This document shows positions 25,755 to 37,000 of a stretch of 39,654 nt of DNA, piece after piece. Source of the stretch: Chthoniobacterales bacterium (GTDB taxonomy: Bacteria; Verrucomicrobiota; Verrucomicrobiia; Chthoniobacterales; UBA10450). Where the stretch lies: NCBI GenBank assembly GCA_013694595.1, contig JACDCC010000197.1, positions 1 to 39,654 of the forward strand, written 5' to 3'. Each line of letters opens with the position of its first letter. The first letter of the stretch is position 1. Made by a program: the position numbers and the translations under genes. The notes beneath the pieces were generated by a model. That model searched no databases, had not been told where the DNA came from, and saw nothing but the letters and a program-made list of their open reading frames with translations.

Positions 25755-25843
25755 CCGCGAACGATAGGGACTGAGGCGCGCCGGGCAATCTCCACGCCTG
25801 CCGCTGTCGCCGAATTGCCGCACATGCTACTTTCCCGCCACCC

Positions 25844-26767
25844 ATGGAGAAAGTGATCATCGTCGGCAGCGGTTGTGCCGGTTTAACGGCGGCGATTTAC
25901 GCAGCGCGCGCGAAGCTCAATCCGCTCGTGCTCGAGGGCAGCCACCCGGGTGGACAGCTCGCCACCACGACTTTGGTGGAGAATTTCCCCGGCTTTCCTG
26001 AAGGAATCGACGGGCCGCAGTTGATCATGAACATGCACGCGCAGGCGGAGAAATTCGGGGCGCGCTTCTCGTATTCCGAGGTGACCGATTTCGAAACGCG
26101 TGACGACCATGTCCGAATTCTCGCGGACGACGAATGGCTGGAAACGCGCGCGTTGATCGTGGCGAGCGGCGCCTCCGCGCGTTGGATCGGGCTCGAGAAC
26201 GAGGAGAAGCTGATCGGCCACGGTTTGACCTCGTGCGCCACGTGCGACGGCGCGTTTTATCGGAATGTGCCGGTCTGCGTGGTCGGCGGTGGCGATTCGG
26301 CCGCTGAGGAAGCGCTCTTCCTCACGCGCTTCGCGTCGAAGGTTTACCTCATCCACCGGCGGGACAAGCTGCGCGCATCGAAGATCATGGCTGATCGGGT
26401 GCGCGCGTGTGACAAAATTGAGCCGCTCTGGAACACGGTGGTGACGCAGTACATCCCGGACGACAAAGGCGAGATGGCAGCAGTGAAACTGCGGGATGTG
26501 AACACGCATGAGGACCGGATCCTGGAGGTCGCCTGCGTCTTCGTGGCCATCGGGCACGATCCGAACACGAAGGCATTTCGCGGCAAACTCGAAACGGATC
26601 CCGATGGTTATCTACTTGTTAGGCACCTCGCCGAGAGCAAGCATCCCGGCGTTTTCATCGCCGGAGATGTGGCCGATCGCGTCTACAAGCAGGCGATCAC
26701 GGCGGCGGGCTCAGGATGTGCGGCAGCGATCGAGGCGGAGAAGTATCTCAGCGGGCTCGAGCATTAG
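25844..26767 (+). CDS. trxB: Thioredoxin-disulfide reductase
   Basis: Cytoplasmic NADPH flavoprotein that reduces thioredoxin. The FAD motif GSGCAGLTAAIYAARA opens the protein, C131 and C134 form the redox pair in CATCDG, the NADPH motif VVGGGDSAAEEALFLTRFAS and IHRRD follow, and GVFIAGDVADRVYKQAITAAGSGC is the C-terminal FAD signature. At 307 residues it is the low-molecular-weight bacterial type. It is divergent from mutM, with an 89-base gap that holds both promoters; both genes protect against oxidative damage. Confidence 0.96.
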   Translation: MEKVIIVGSGCAGLTAAIYAARAKLNPLVLEGSHPGGQLATTTLVENFPGFPEGIDGPQLIMNMHAQAEKFGARFSYSEVTDFETRDDHVRILADDEWLETRALIVASGASARWIGLENEEKLIGHGLTSCATCDGAFYRNVPVCVVGGGDSAAEEALFLTRFASKVYLIHRRDKLRASKIMADRVRACDKIEPLWNTVVTQYIPDDKGEMAAVKLRDVNTHEDRILEVACVFVAIGHDPNTKAFRGKLETDPDGYLLVRHLAESKHPGVFIAGDVADRVYKQAITAAGSGCAAAIEAEKYLSGLEH

Positions 26768-26776
26768 CCAAGCAGT

Positions 26777-26867
26777 GTCATCCCGAGCGAAGTCGAGGGA
26801 CCCCGTTGCTTCACCGAGCGTTCGGCCACGGGGTTCCTCGGCTCCGCTTCGCTCCGCTCGGAATGAC
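26777..26867. repeat. Palindromic dispersed repeat, copy 3
   Basis: A 91-base inverted repeat. Left arm GTCATCCCGAGCGAAGTCGA, right arm ending GCTCCGCTCGGAATGAC. Unlike the others it lies between codirectional genes, nine bases after the trxB stop and five bases before the TTG start of the GT4 gene. Confidence 0.88.
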
Positions 26868-26872
26868 GTGCT

Positions 26873-28057
26873 TTGAAAGTTTGCGACCTGACGCAGTTTT
26901 ACTCGCCGCTGAGCGGTGGAGTGAAGCGTTACGTCCACGAGAAGATCGCGTTTATCCAGGCGTCGCGCCCGCGGGATGAGCACGTGCTCGTCGTGCCGGG
27001 AGCGCGGAACCAGGTCACGACACGCGGTCGCGCGCGGATCTACTCGGTTAGGTCTCCGGTGATTTCGCGTTCCACCCAATACCGCGCGCTCCTGAACCTG
27101 GCGGCGATCGGAGAGATCATCGAGCGCGAGCGGCCGGACATCATCGAATCAGCTGATCCGTATCAGGTCGGTTGGAAGGCAGCGGCGCTCGGACAGATGC
27201 ACCGCATTCCGGCCGTCGCGTTCTATCACTCTCACTTTGCGGAGTCGTATCTTCGTCGCCCCGCGGAAATGTTCGGGGCGAAAATCGGTGCAACGTTAAT
27301 GAGTGGAGCACGACATTACGTGCGCGAGCTCTACAATCGCTTCGACGCCACGCTGGTGCCTTCGCCACAACTTTCCGCGCTGCTCCTTAATTGGGGTGTG
27401 CAGAACGTGCGGGAAGTCGATCTCGGGGTGAACACGGAAGTCTTCCGCGCCGACCCAGGCGACCGAGCTGTGACGCGCGGCGCCCACGGCATTCCGGCAG
27501 ATCGCGTGGCGCTGCTCTATGTCGGTCGGCTGGCTAACGAGAAGAACACGCAGACGTTGTTCGAAGCCTTCGCACGGCTGGCGAACCGCACCCCGGGGAA
27601 GTTCCAGCTCGTCGTCGTAGGCGATGGGCAGCAACGCCAGCGACTGCAGGAGCTCGTCTCCAGCACCGGCGCGGTTACATCGCTTCCGTATTGCGCCGAC
27701 TCGACGGAACTCGCTCAGCTCTACCGCGCCGCTGACGTTCTCGTGCACCCGGGCATGCAGGAAACATTCGGGCTCGTCACGATTGAGAGCCAGGCGTGCG
27801 GCACGCCGGTGCTCGGGATTCGCGGCAGCTCGATGGAACGCATCGTGATGCACGACCAGCAGTGGTGGGCGGAGGAGAACACGCCTGCTGCGCTCGCCGA
27901 TGCCATCGAAGAGATGCCGCCTCGGGATTGCGCCGCCCTCGGAAGGCTGGCAGCAGAGCGCGTGGCAGAGCGCTACTCCTGGGGTCGCGTGTTCGACCGG
28001 CTCTTTTGCATTTACCGCGACGTCTGCGAAAACTACAACCGGGGCCAGGCGGGATGA
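26873..28057 (+). CDS. Glycosyltransferase family 4 (GT-B)
   Basis: 394 residues. The start is TTG, chosen because the family begins here (MKVCDLTQFYSPLSGGVKRY). The Shine-Dalgarno candidate GGAA (26860-26863) lies inside the repeat. The N-terminal Rossmann half ends near residue 190; the C-terminal GT4 domain shows YVGRLANEKNTQTL, VVVGDGQQRQRLQEL and the donor-binding HPGMQETFGLVTIESQACGTPVLGI with the EX7E glutamates. The donor and acceptor are unknown. Its stop overlaps the next ATG (ATGA). Confidence 0.9.
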   Translation: MKVCDLTQFYSPLSGGVKRYVHEKIAFIQASRPRDEHVLVVPGARNQVTTRGRARIYSVRSPVISRSTQYRALLNLAAIGEIIERERPDIIESADPYQVGWKAAALGQMHRIPAVAFYHSHFAESYLRRPAEMFGAKIGATLMSGARHYVRELYNRFDATLVPSPQLSALLLNWGVQNVREVDLGVNTEVFRADPGDRAVTRGAHGIPADRVALLYVGRLANEKNTQTLFEAFARLANRTPGKFQLVVVGDGQQRQRLQELVSSTGAVTSLPYCADSTELAQLYRAADVLVHPGMQETFGLVTIESQACGTPVLGIRGSSMERIVMHDQQWWAEENTPAALADAIEEMPPRDCAALGRLAAERVAERYSWGRVFDRLFCIYRDVCENYNRGQAG

Positions 28058-28743
28058 ACACGGACAAAGCATTCACCATCCGCGAATACCGTCAGTCAGA
28101 TCGCGAGGCAGTGCGGCGCTTGTGCTGCGACACCGGGTTCCTCGGCGAGCCGATCGACCCCGTCTACGAGGATCGTGAACTGTTCGCCGATTTCCTCACC
28201 ACCTACTACACGGATCACGAACCGGAGTCGTCCTGGGTGATCGAAGCGAACGGTGAGCTGCGCGGCTATCTGCTCGGTTGCCGTAAGCCGCTCTGGAACC
28301 AGCTCTATTCGTTTTACCAGAACATCTGCTTATCGCTCCGCGCGATTCTGCGTTACGGCCGCTACAACGAGAACTCGCGCCGCTTCATTCGCTGGATCGT
28401 GATGAACGGCTGGCGCGAAGTTCCGGCCGCGCCGCGTCGCACCCCGCATTTTCACATCAACCTCCTGCCGGATGCGCGGAAGGTCGCGACGACCCGCGCG
28501 TTGTTTAGTGCCTACTTCGGCTACCTCTATCGGAAGGGGGAAAAGCGCGTCTACGGCCAGATCGTTACCTTCGAAAGCCGGCGCGGCGAGAAGATGTTCG
28601 AGCGGTATGGCTTCAAGGTCCTCAACCGGGCGCGCATCACAAAGTGGGACCGGCTTCACCCTGAGTCCGTCTACCTCAGCACCGTGATCAAAGACTTGGA
28701 AACCGCAGATCCGCTCACGGTGGCAGTGCACTCGCGCGGCTGA
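28054..28743 (+). CDS. GNAT-family N-acetyltransferase
   Basis: The ORF track begins at 27796 inside the upstream gene; the ATG at 28054 overlaps its stop and gives 229 residues. The GNAT N-terminal beta strand is FTIREYRQSDREAVRRLCC, and the central part has SSWVIEANGELRGYLLG. The acetyl-CoA-binding half is divergent (HFHINLLPDARKVATTRALF, ESRRGEKMFERYGFKVLNRAR). Coupling to a glycosyltransferase suggests acetylation of an amino sugar or its product, which is inference. Confidence 0.8.
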   Translation: MNTDKAFTIREYRQSDREAVRRLCCDTGFLGEPIDPVYEDRELFADFLTTYYTDHEPESSWVIEANGELRGYLLGCRKPLWNQLYSFYQNICLSLRAILRYGRYNENSRRFIRWIVMNGWREVPAAPRRTPHFHINLLPDARKVATTRALFSAYFGYLYRKGEKRVYGQIVTFESRRGEKMFERYGFKVLNRARITKWDRLHPESVYLSTVIKDLETADPLTVAVHSRG

Positions 28744-28886
28744 CGAGCGTTTGGCCGGCGCTTCTCACGCGCTCAATCGCTCAGCAGCAGGTGCTCACGC
28801 CCGCCGTTGCGGTTGCCGTCGCCTGATCCGAAGCTCTGAACTGCTCCACGCGGTGACGACGCATTGGACCGGGAACGACGGACGAG

Positions 28887-30527
28887 ATGCATGTAAGATG
28901 GCGAGATTTGGTTGAAGGTGGAGGACGCACGGCGCTCCTCTCACTGCTCGTGGCCGTGCTGCTCCTCGGGGGCGTGCAACTGCGGAGTTGGACGTGGCAA
29001 CAGACCGAGCGAGTCCGATTCGAGTGGGACATCCGGAACGGCTTCTATTGGGGTGAACGCACGCTGAAACAGGGGGAGCGCGTCACCGGCACAAGCCTCG
29101 CCACGGCCAGCAGATGGGAATCGTGGCGGATCTGGGCGGCTGGTTACCTGACGCTCTACGACGCGCTCGAGCTTGAATCTGCCAACCGGGATTACGGTCT
29201 CGATTATCCGCCGCTGCGGCTGATGGCGATGTCGCTGTGGGCGAAGAGTGTTCGCGCCGCACACCCGGAGGCGCAGATTGCCAAGGCAGAAGAGTACGGG
29301 CAGCCACTCCTGCGCTTTAACCTCCTGTGCGAAGGACTCGCCGCGCTCGGCATGTTCTTGCTTGTCCGCCATTGGGTGAAGCGCGACAGCGGACGCACCG
29401 TTCCTCTGTTCGCGCGCGGGGTTTCAGCCGAGTGGCATGGCTGGACACGCGGATTCCTCGCAGCCGCGTTCGTGTGGCTAAACCCCGCGATCATCCTGAC
29501 GTCACACGCCTGGCCGCAGTGGGATGTCTGGATCGTGCCGTTCTATCTCTTCGCCGCGCTGTTTGCGTCCACGCAACGGTGGTTCTGGTGCGGCTGCCTC
29601 CTCGCGATCGGTGGGATGCTCAAGGGCCAACTCTTCATCGTGGCGCCGTTCTTCATCCTCTGGCCGATCTTCCAACAGCGTCCCGATGCGGCGCTGCGGG
29701 TTGTCTGTGGTTTCGCCGTCGCACTCGCGGCGATCTTGTCGCCGTGGCTCCTGAACGACGCGCGCGACCGGCTGGTGTGGGTGCTTGTAGTAGGCTGCAG
29801 CGCCCTCGTGCTAATGTTTGCAAAACGCTCGCGCCAGCACGCCGCATTTTATCTACCGGTTGTCGCGGCGGTAGCGGCGTTCATGATTGGCGCGATTAGC
29901 GGCGGCAGTTTCGGCTGGCTCCGAGTCGGTTTCATCTACGGCGCCGATTTACCGCAGGGGCTCCTCGGCGGCACCGGCGCAGTGGCGGGCGCCTGTTACA
30001 ATCTGCCCTCGCTCCTCGCCACCCTCGGGCTTTCGTTGAAGCACAAGCTGTTTGAGCTCGATTTCGGGATTGTGACGGTGGCGCTCACGCTGCAGTGGGC
30101 ACTGCGGCTTCTGTACTTCTGCGGCGTGGCCGGCTGCGCGATGTGGGTGGCGCGGCGCGCGCGGGCGGACGACGCGAAGGCTTTGCTCGCCGTCGCGGCG
30201 CCGTGGTTACTCATGCTGGCGCTGCTGGGGCAGATGAGAGAACGCTACTCGCTCTGGGCCGCGGCGGTGACCGCGGTCACGGTCGCGCTCAGCATGCGGT
30301 TGAGCGTTCTGCACCTGATCTTCTCACTATTGAGCACCGCCATGATCGCGCACGTCATGCTGGCCGAGAAGCAATTCGATCCATCCCCGCAGCTGCTCGA
30401 TTTCCTCGACGCGCAGCACGTGCTCGCCGCCTGGATATTCCTCATCTCGGCCGCTCTCTACCTGGCGGCGGCAGGAGGCGCGCCGGAGTTTGCGCGGCGG
30501 CTCATCGCGAACGTCCGCCGCACGTAA
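28887..30527 (+). CDS. Polytopic GT-C-type glycosyltransferase
   Basis: 546 residues with about 10-12 hydrophobic segments. The first extracytoplasmic loop has the acidic DYGLDYPPLRLM pattern of the ALG6/ALG8-like (GT57) and related GT-C enzymes, and the loop WPQWDVWIVPFYLFAA also suits that fold. GT-C enzymes use lipid-linked sugars made by GT2 enzymes such as that at 21711, and act on the outer face of the membrane. The 143-base gap upstream holds no gene. The family assignment is by motif only. Confidence 0.75.
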   Translation: MHVRWRDLVEGGGRTALLSLLVAVLLLGGVQLRSWTWQQTERVRFEWDIRNGFYWGERTLKQGERVTGTSLATASRWESWRIWAAGYLTLYDALELESANRDYGLDYPPLRLMAMSLWAKSVRAAHPEAQIAKAEEYGQPLLRFNLLCEGLAALGMFLLVRHWVKRDSGRTVPLFARGVSAEWHGWTRGFLAAAFVWLNPAIILTSHAWPQWDVWIVPFYLFAALFASTQRWFWCGCLLAIGGMLKGQLFIVAPFFILWPIFQQRPDAALRVVCGFAVALAAILSPWLLNDARDRLVWVLVVGCSALVLMFAKRSRQHAAFYLPVVAAVAAFMIGAISGGSFGWLRVGFIYGADLPQGLLGGTGAVAGACYNLPSLLATLGLSLKHKLFELDFGIVTVALTLQWALRLLYFCGVAGCAMWVARRARADDAKALLAVAAPWLLMLALLGQMRERYSLWAAAVTAVTVALSMRLSVLHLIFSLLSTAMIAHVMLAEKQFDPSPQLLDFLDAQHVLAAWIFLISAALYLAAAGGAPEFARRLIANVRRT

Positions 30528-30578
30528 CGCAGCGCGCTTGGTCTGCCGCGAGGAGGTGCGCTACGATGCCGCGCAATC

Positions 30579-30652
30579 GCCGGTGTAGCTCAGTTAGTAG
30601 AGCAGCTGATTTGTAATCAGCAGGTCATTGGGTTAGCGCCCGATAGCCGGCT
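30579..30652 (+). tRNA. tRNA-Thr (TGT anticodon), atypical T-arm
   Basis: The cloverleaf is recognisable: acceptor GCCGGTG with AGCCGGC (a T-G wobble and a G7/A66 mismatch), D-arm GCTC...GAGC, anticodon stem GCTGA/TCAGC with loop TTTGTAA, anticodon TGT, and variable loop AGGTC. The T-stem ATTGG/CCGAT closes an eight-base loop GTTAGCGC instead of the usual seven-base TTCRANY. No clean CCA follows (TCCCA). It may be functional with an unusual T-loop, or decayed. A GCTCCC/GGGAGC hairpin follows without a T-run. Confidence 0.75.
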
Positions 30653-31077
30653 CCCACCCCGGGGGAGCTGTGACGTTCGTTATTCCTAGGTCGCTTGGAC
30701 AGTTCTTGGACACTTCGGCACCTGATCATCGGTTGCGCGTGCGTCAGGCGGAGCGCGCCGTGTTCGGAACGGTCTCAACCGTAGGTAGCAACTCGCTGGA
30801 GCGGACACTCGCGCAGCTTTACTTTCCTTCACCCAAGGAGGCTTTCGGCGCAAAGCGTGCCGACCAGGACTAGCAGGGATAGGCTTCGCGTTCGCGGCCT
30901 GCTCGCTCTCGACCCGGTGACACATCAGATCGCACAGCACGGAATGCTTCGGGCCGGCGATGAAGGGTAGGAAGGTGTTCACGTCTTCCTTCCGGCGATC
31001 AACCATTCCCGCGTTCATCAGCTATCTTTTGTGAAATATGTTTTGCCGTCGCTGCGCTTGAGCGACAAGTGGTGACG
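30653..31077. other. Gene-poor gap between tRNA-Thr and the glucan synthase
   Basis: 425 bases. Near its left end is a direct repeat (TTGGACAGTTC, TTGGACACTTC). A minus-strand frame (30686-31018) has one protein-like stretch (FIAGPKHSVLCDLMCHRVES) that I do not recognise and that could be a broken gene. The right end, from about 31020, is A/T-richer and is the likely promoter and leader of the next gene. Confidence 0.4.
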
Positions 31078-34000
31078 ATGCTGAGCAGGTCGCCGGTTTC
31101 AGGACTGTTGCCGGTGCGGCACAAGCTGCGCGGAGAACGGCAGCGCGAACTGCCTTTGCGGGCGGAGTTGTTTGGCGTCGAGCAACTGGCCCGTCACGCC
31201 GAGACCATCGCGGCGCGACATCAGGTCGTGACGAGCCGCGGTTCCAACCGGCTTCTCGCGCAGTTGGACCGCAATGAGGAGATCGTGCGGGCGTTTAATC
31301 GCGCCACTCTCAACGTCGATAAGACACGCCGGGTGACGCCGGCGGCGGAGTGGTTGCTCGACAATTTCTACCTGATCGAAGAGCAGATCCAACTGGCCCG
31401 GCGCCATCTGCCGCGGGGATACAGCCGGGAACTGCCGCGACTGAGCAACGGCCCCGCTGCCGGAGTGCTGCGCGTCTATGACATCGTGCTCGAATTGATC
31501 GCGCATGTCGATGCGCAGATCGATGCCAGCTCGCTGACCGCTTTCGTTGCTGCCTACCAAAAGGTGGCCGTGCTGAAACTCGGCGAGCTGTGGGCTATTC
31601 CGATCATGCTGCGGCTGGGATTGATCGAGAACTTGGCCCGCATCACCACCGGGCTCGCGACGGCGCGCGACGATCGCAATCTAGCCAATGTATGGGTCGA
31701 TCGCTTGCAGGAGACGGCGGAAAATAATCCGTCCCGGGTCGTCATCGTGGTCGCGGATCTGGCGCGGGCTGATCTGCGTTTGTCGAGCTCCTTTGTCGCT
31801 GAGTTTTGCCAGCGGCTCTCCCGCTTGAACCCGGTCCTGCACGTCGCGCGCGGCTGGCTCGAGCAACAGCTCGTCGAGCAAGGCCTCTCCATCGAGCAGC
31901 TCATTCATCAGGAGAGCCAAAGCCAGGCCTCCGATCAGGTCTCGGTCAGTCACAGCATTACCAGTCTGCGTTTGCTGAGTGCGATCAGTTGGAAGGAATT
32001 CGTCGAGACGCTGAGCCTGGTCGAACAAACTTTGCGCGGCGATCCCGGCGACGTGTACAGCGACATGGATTTCGCGACGCGTGATTGCTACCGCCACGTG
32101 GTCGAAACGCTCGCGCGGTATGGGCGTCTTTCCGAGATGGAGGTGGCGCAAAGAGCGGTGGAACTGGCGCGGGAAAGTGCGCAGCAGAAAGGACGCGAAG
32201 ATCGCAGCGCACATGTGGGCTTTTACCTGATCCACAAAGGCCGGCCGCTGCTGGAGCGGGCGGCGAATGTGCGCTGGCCCTGGCACACAGCCGTTCCGCG
32301 CAGCATTCAGCGTTCTCCGTTTACCTTTTACGCGGGCGGAATCTTTCTGCTCACAGCGCTCGCCACACTGGGTTTCGTGCGCACTGCTCAGGTGCTCGAG
32401 GTGCAGGGATGGATTTTGATTTTCTCTTCGCTCACGTTCCTCGTCGGTGCGAGCCAACTGTCGGTCGCATTACTGAATTGGCTCGCCGCACTGCTGGTGG
32501 CGCCGCGTCTTCTCCCGCGCCTCGACTACTCCTCGAAGATCCCATCGGAAAGCCGCACCATGGTGGTCATTCCCACCTTTCTCAGCAGCGCTGAGAATAT
32601 CGATGAACTGATCGAGGCGCTCGAGATTCATCATCTCGCGAATCGCGATCCGAACCTGCACTTCGCGCTGTTAACGGACTGGCGTGACGCTCCAGTCGAG
32701 AACCTGCCGGACGATCATCCCCTTTTGGAACGAGCGCGCACGGGGATCGAAGCCCTCAACCGCAAATACGGCTCCAGCCGGGACGATCTTTTCTTCCTCT
32801 TCCATCGCTCACGCCGCTGGAATCCGGGAGAAGGCCTCTGGATGGGATACGAGCGCAAGCGGGGAAAGCTGAGGGAGTTCAACTCCTTTCTCCGCGGGGG
32901 CTCCCCGGAAGGCTTTTCCAAAGTGGTGGGCGAAGCCGCCATCCTTCCTGCCATCAAATACGTCATCACGCTGGATACCGACACACAGTTGCCGCGCGAA
33001 TCCGCCGGCCAGCTCATCGGCACGATGGCGCATCCGTTGAACCAGCCCTGCTTCGATCCGACGCGCGCGCTTGTGGTGGAGGGCTACAGCATGATGCAGC
33101 CGCGCGTGGAGATGAGCCTGGCCGGCGCGGGCCGGTCGTGGTTCGTCCGCCTGCAGGCGGGCGAGGTGGGCATCGATCCCTACACGCACGCGGTCTCGGA
33201 TGTGTATCAGGATCTTTTCCACGAAGGCTCCTTCATCGGGAAAGGAATCTACGAAGTAGACGCCTTCGAGCGCGCGCTGGCCGGGCGATTTCCTGAAAAC
33301 ACAATTCTCAGCCATGATCTGCTGGAATCGGTCTATGCCCGCTGCGCGCTGGTGACCGATGTGACCTTTTACGAGGAATACCCTTCGACTTACCTCGCCG
33401 ACGTCGACCGGCGACACCGTTGGATGCGGGGCGACTGGCAGATCATCCGCTGGCTCCTGCCTTGGGTGCGCGGTGAAAAGGGAAGGTCGATCGCAAACCC
33501 GATCTCCGGCCTCTCGCGCTGGAAACTGCTCGACAACCTGCGGCGCAGTCTCGTCCCGATCGCGCTCTTGTTTTTTCTCGTGGGAAGCTGGTTGTTTCTC
33601 CCGCAGCTCAGCGGCTGGGCCATCGGCGTTGTCGTGAGCATTCTTCTCCTTCCGGCGCTGCTGTCGTCGCTGGTCGATCTCGTGCGGAAACCGGAGCAAC
33701 TCCGGTGGCTGATGCACATGCGCGGAGTGGCGGCGAAGGCCGGTCCTGCGCTCGTCGAAATGACTCTGACGCTGGTGATGTTGCCGCACGATGCCTTTCT
33801 CAGTCTGGACGCGATCAGCCGCACGCTTTTCCGCATGCTCGTAACGCGCAAGGGTCTGCTGGAATGGCGCACCTCGAGCGACGTAGCACGCAGCGCACGG
33901 CTGGATCTCGCCGGCTCGTTTCGCGCCATGTGGAGCTCGCCGGCTGTTGCCCTAACGAGTGGTCTGACACTGAGCCTGATCCAGCCAACGAATTTGCCAA

Positions 34001-37000
34001 TCGCCCTCCCTTTCCTCGGGCTCTGGCTGGCGGCGCCCTGGATCGCGTGGCGGATCAGCCGCCCGATCCAGCCGCCGGCGCCGGAGCTGGCGCCTGAGCA
34101 ACTGGTTTTTTTGCGGCGGATCGCGCGCAAAACCTGGCATTTTTTCGAGACTTTCGTCACCGCAGAGGAGAACTGGTTGCCTCCGGATAATTTCCAGGAA
34201 GAACCTTCCACCGGAGTGGCGGCGCGCACTTCGCCCACCAACATCGGCCTGGCGCTGCTCGCCAACCTGGCCGCGCGAGACTTCGGCTACTTGTCGTTAG
34301 GCGGGTTGCTCGAACGAACGGAGACCACCCTCGCCACGATGCTGCGCCTGGAACGCCATCGCGGTCATTTCTACAATTGGTATTCCACCCGCACGCTCGA
34401 GCCGCTCCTCCCGCTCTATGTCTCGAGTGTGGACAGCGGCAATCTCGCCGGTCACCTGCTCACTCTCGCCGCCGGGCTGCGGCAGTTGGCGGACGAGAAG
34501 GTGCTGGCGCCGCAGATTTTTGCCGGCCTGCGCGACACACTCGGCGTCGTCCAAAGATTAGCCGGCGAGAATGCGCTGCTCGCGCAACTCGACACCGAGC
34601 TGGCGAATGCGCCTTCTACTTTGCGCGAGAGCCTGGCTTTGCTGCAACGTGCCGCCGAAAACTCGGCAGAGATTTCCAGCGGATTGGCAAATCGCGAGGA
34701 GGACCTGAAAAGCTGGGCACAGGTTTTCCAGCGTGAATGTGAAGAGCATCTGCAGGAGGTGCTTTTTCTCGGCTCACTCGAAGCACGCGAGCAGAACCCA
34801 TCGTGGCGAGAAATCGCCGCTCTCGATCCCTCATCCACCGTGGTGCGTGAGGCGAGGCAGCACGCCCGCGAGCGCATTCAGAAATTGGAAACGCTCGCCG
34901 GCCAATGTGACGAGCTGGCCGCAATGGATTTCACCTTCCTTTACGATCAGGCGCGCAATTTGTTCTCCATCGGATTCAACGTCACCGACAACCGGCGCGA
35001 CCAGAGCTTCTACGATCTACTCGCTTCGGAGGCGCGTCTTTGCAGCTATGTCGCGATCGCGCAGGGGCAGGTGCCGCAGGAGCATTGGTTCTCGTTGGGC
35101 CGTCTCCTCGTCGCGTCGCGCGGCGAACCGATTCTGGTCTCCTGGAGCGGCTCGATGTTCGAGTATCTCATGCCGCTCCTGGTGATGCCGGATTATGAAA
35201 ACACGCTGCTCGACCGGGCGTGCAAAGCCGCCGTGCGCCAGCACATCGAACATGGCCGCTCGCGCGATGTGCCCTGGGGCGTCTCGGAGTCCGGTTATTA
35301 CCGGACCGATGTGCATCATAATTATCAGTATCGTGCGTTTGGCGTCCCCGGGCTGGGTTTGAAACGCGGCCTGGCCGAGGACCTTGTGATCGCGCCCTAC
35401 GCCAGCGTGATGGCGCTAATGGTCGCGCCGCGGGAGGCCTGCGAAAACCTCCAGCGACTCGTGCGCGAGGGACGCGAAGGCGTCTTTGGTTTTTACGAAG
35501 CGGTCGATTACACGCCTTCGCGCCTGCCGCCGGAGACAGCGAGCACCACGGTGCGCTCCTTCATGGCGCATCACCAGGGGATGAGTCTGCTCAGTCTGGT
35601 CAATCTGCTGCGCGATTTCACGATGCAACGTCGCTTCATGTCGCGCCCGCTGCTCAAAGCCGCTGACCTCCTGTTGCAGGAACGCCCGCCCAAGACCGAC
35701 GCCAATGTTCTGCCTGAGGATTTGAGCATGGAGGAAATTGAGCCGCGTTTCGAGGAAGGCGCGGATGTCATGCGCGTCTTCACCAATCCCAGCTCGCGCG
35801 CGCCGGAAGTGCATCTCCTCTCGAACGGGCGTTACCATGTCGCCATCACTCATGCCGGCGGTGGCTACAGTCGCTGGCGCGATCTGGCCGTGACCCGCTG
35901 GCGCGAGGATGCGACGCGCGATTGCTGGGGCACCTTTATTTATCTGCGCGACGTGGCGAGCGGCGAATTCTGGTCCACCGCGTATCAGCCAACACGGCGC
36001 GCGACAAAGACCTACGAAGCCATCTTCACGCAGGCGCGCGCGGAGTTTCGCCAGCGTCACAATGAGCTGGAGATTCATACCGAGCTCTGCGTTTCGCCGG
36101 AAGACGATGTGGAATTGCGCCGCATCACCCTGACCAATCGTTCCTCGACCGAGCGCGTGATTGAATTGACCAGCTACGCGGAAGTGGTGCTCGCCACCCA
36201 CCCCGCGGACGAAGCGCACCCGGCCTTCAGCAATTTGTTTGTGCAAACCGAATTTGCGCCCATTTCCTCGGCCATTCTCTGCACCCGGCGGGCGCGCTCC
36301 GAAGATGAAACGCCGCCCTGGCTTTTGCATCTGCTCGTCGGGCAGGGCGGCGCGCAGAGCGCAATCTCCTGCGAGACGGATCGCTTCCAGTTTATCGGGC
36401 GCGGGCGCACGCTCGAGAATCCGGCGGCCATGGAAAAAGATGCGCCCCTCTCGAACACCGTCGGTTCCGTGCTCGATCCCATCATTTCGCTCCGGCGCAC
36501 CGTCACGCTCGCGCCGAATGAAAGCGCCGTGCTCGACTTCGTCCTCGGCATGGCGGAAAGCCGCGAAAACGCGCTCGGGTTGGTGGAAAAATATCAGCAC
36601 GCGCGCATGGCCGATCGCGCGCTCGATCTCGCCTGGACGCATAGCCAGGTCATCCTGCGTCAGCTCGACGCTTCCGAAGGCGAAGCGCAGCTCTACGCCC
36701 GCCTGGCCGGCGCGATTATTTTCGCCGACCCCGCGCGCCGCGCCACGTCCGGCGTGCTGCTCGAGAATCGGCGCGGCCAAAGCGGCCTCTGGACATACGG
36801 CATCTCAGGCGACACGCCGCTCGTGCTGCTCCGCGTCACCGACACCGAGAACCTGGACATCGTGCGCCAGATCATTCAGGCGCATTCCTATTGGCGGACA
36901 AAGGGCCTGGCCGTCGAGCTGGTCATCTTGAATGAAGATGCCTCCGTTTACCGCCAAACGTTGCAGGATCAGATCACGAACCTGGTTGCCTCCGGCACGG

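Noticed and set aside
14684-26867. CRISPR array made from the dispersed palindromes
   Set aside because: Copies are kilobases apart with no regular spacers; no cas genes occur.
30661-30669. Intrinsic terminator after tRNA-Thr
   Set aside because: The GCTCCC/GGGAGC hairpin is present but has no T-run, so termination is not supported.
35416-36780. 454-aa minus-strand ORF inside ndvB
   Set aside because: It is a shadow of the glucan synthase reading frame in a high-GC sequence; it matches no family and the plus frame is fully conserved.
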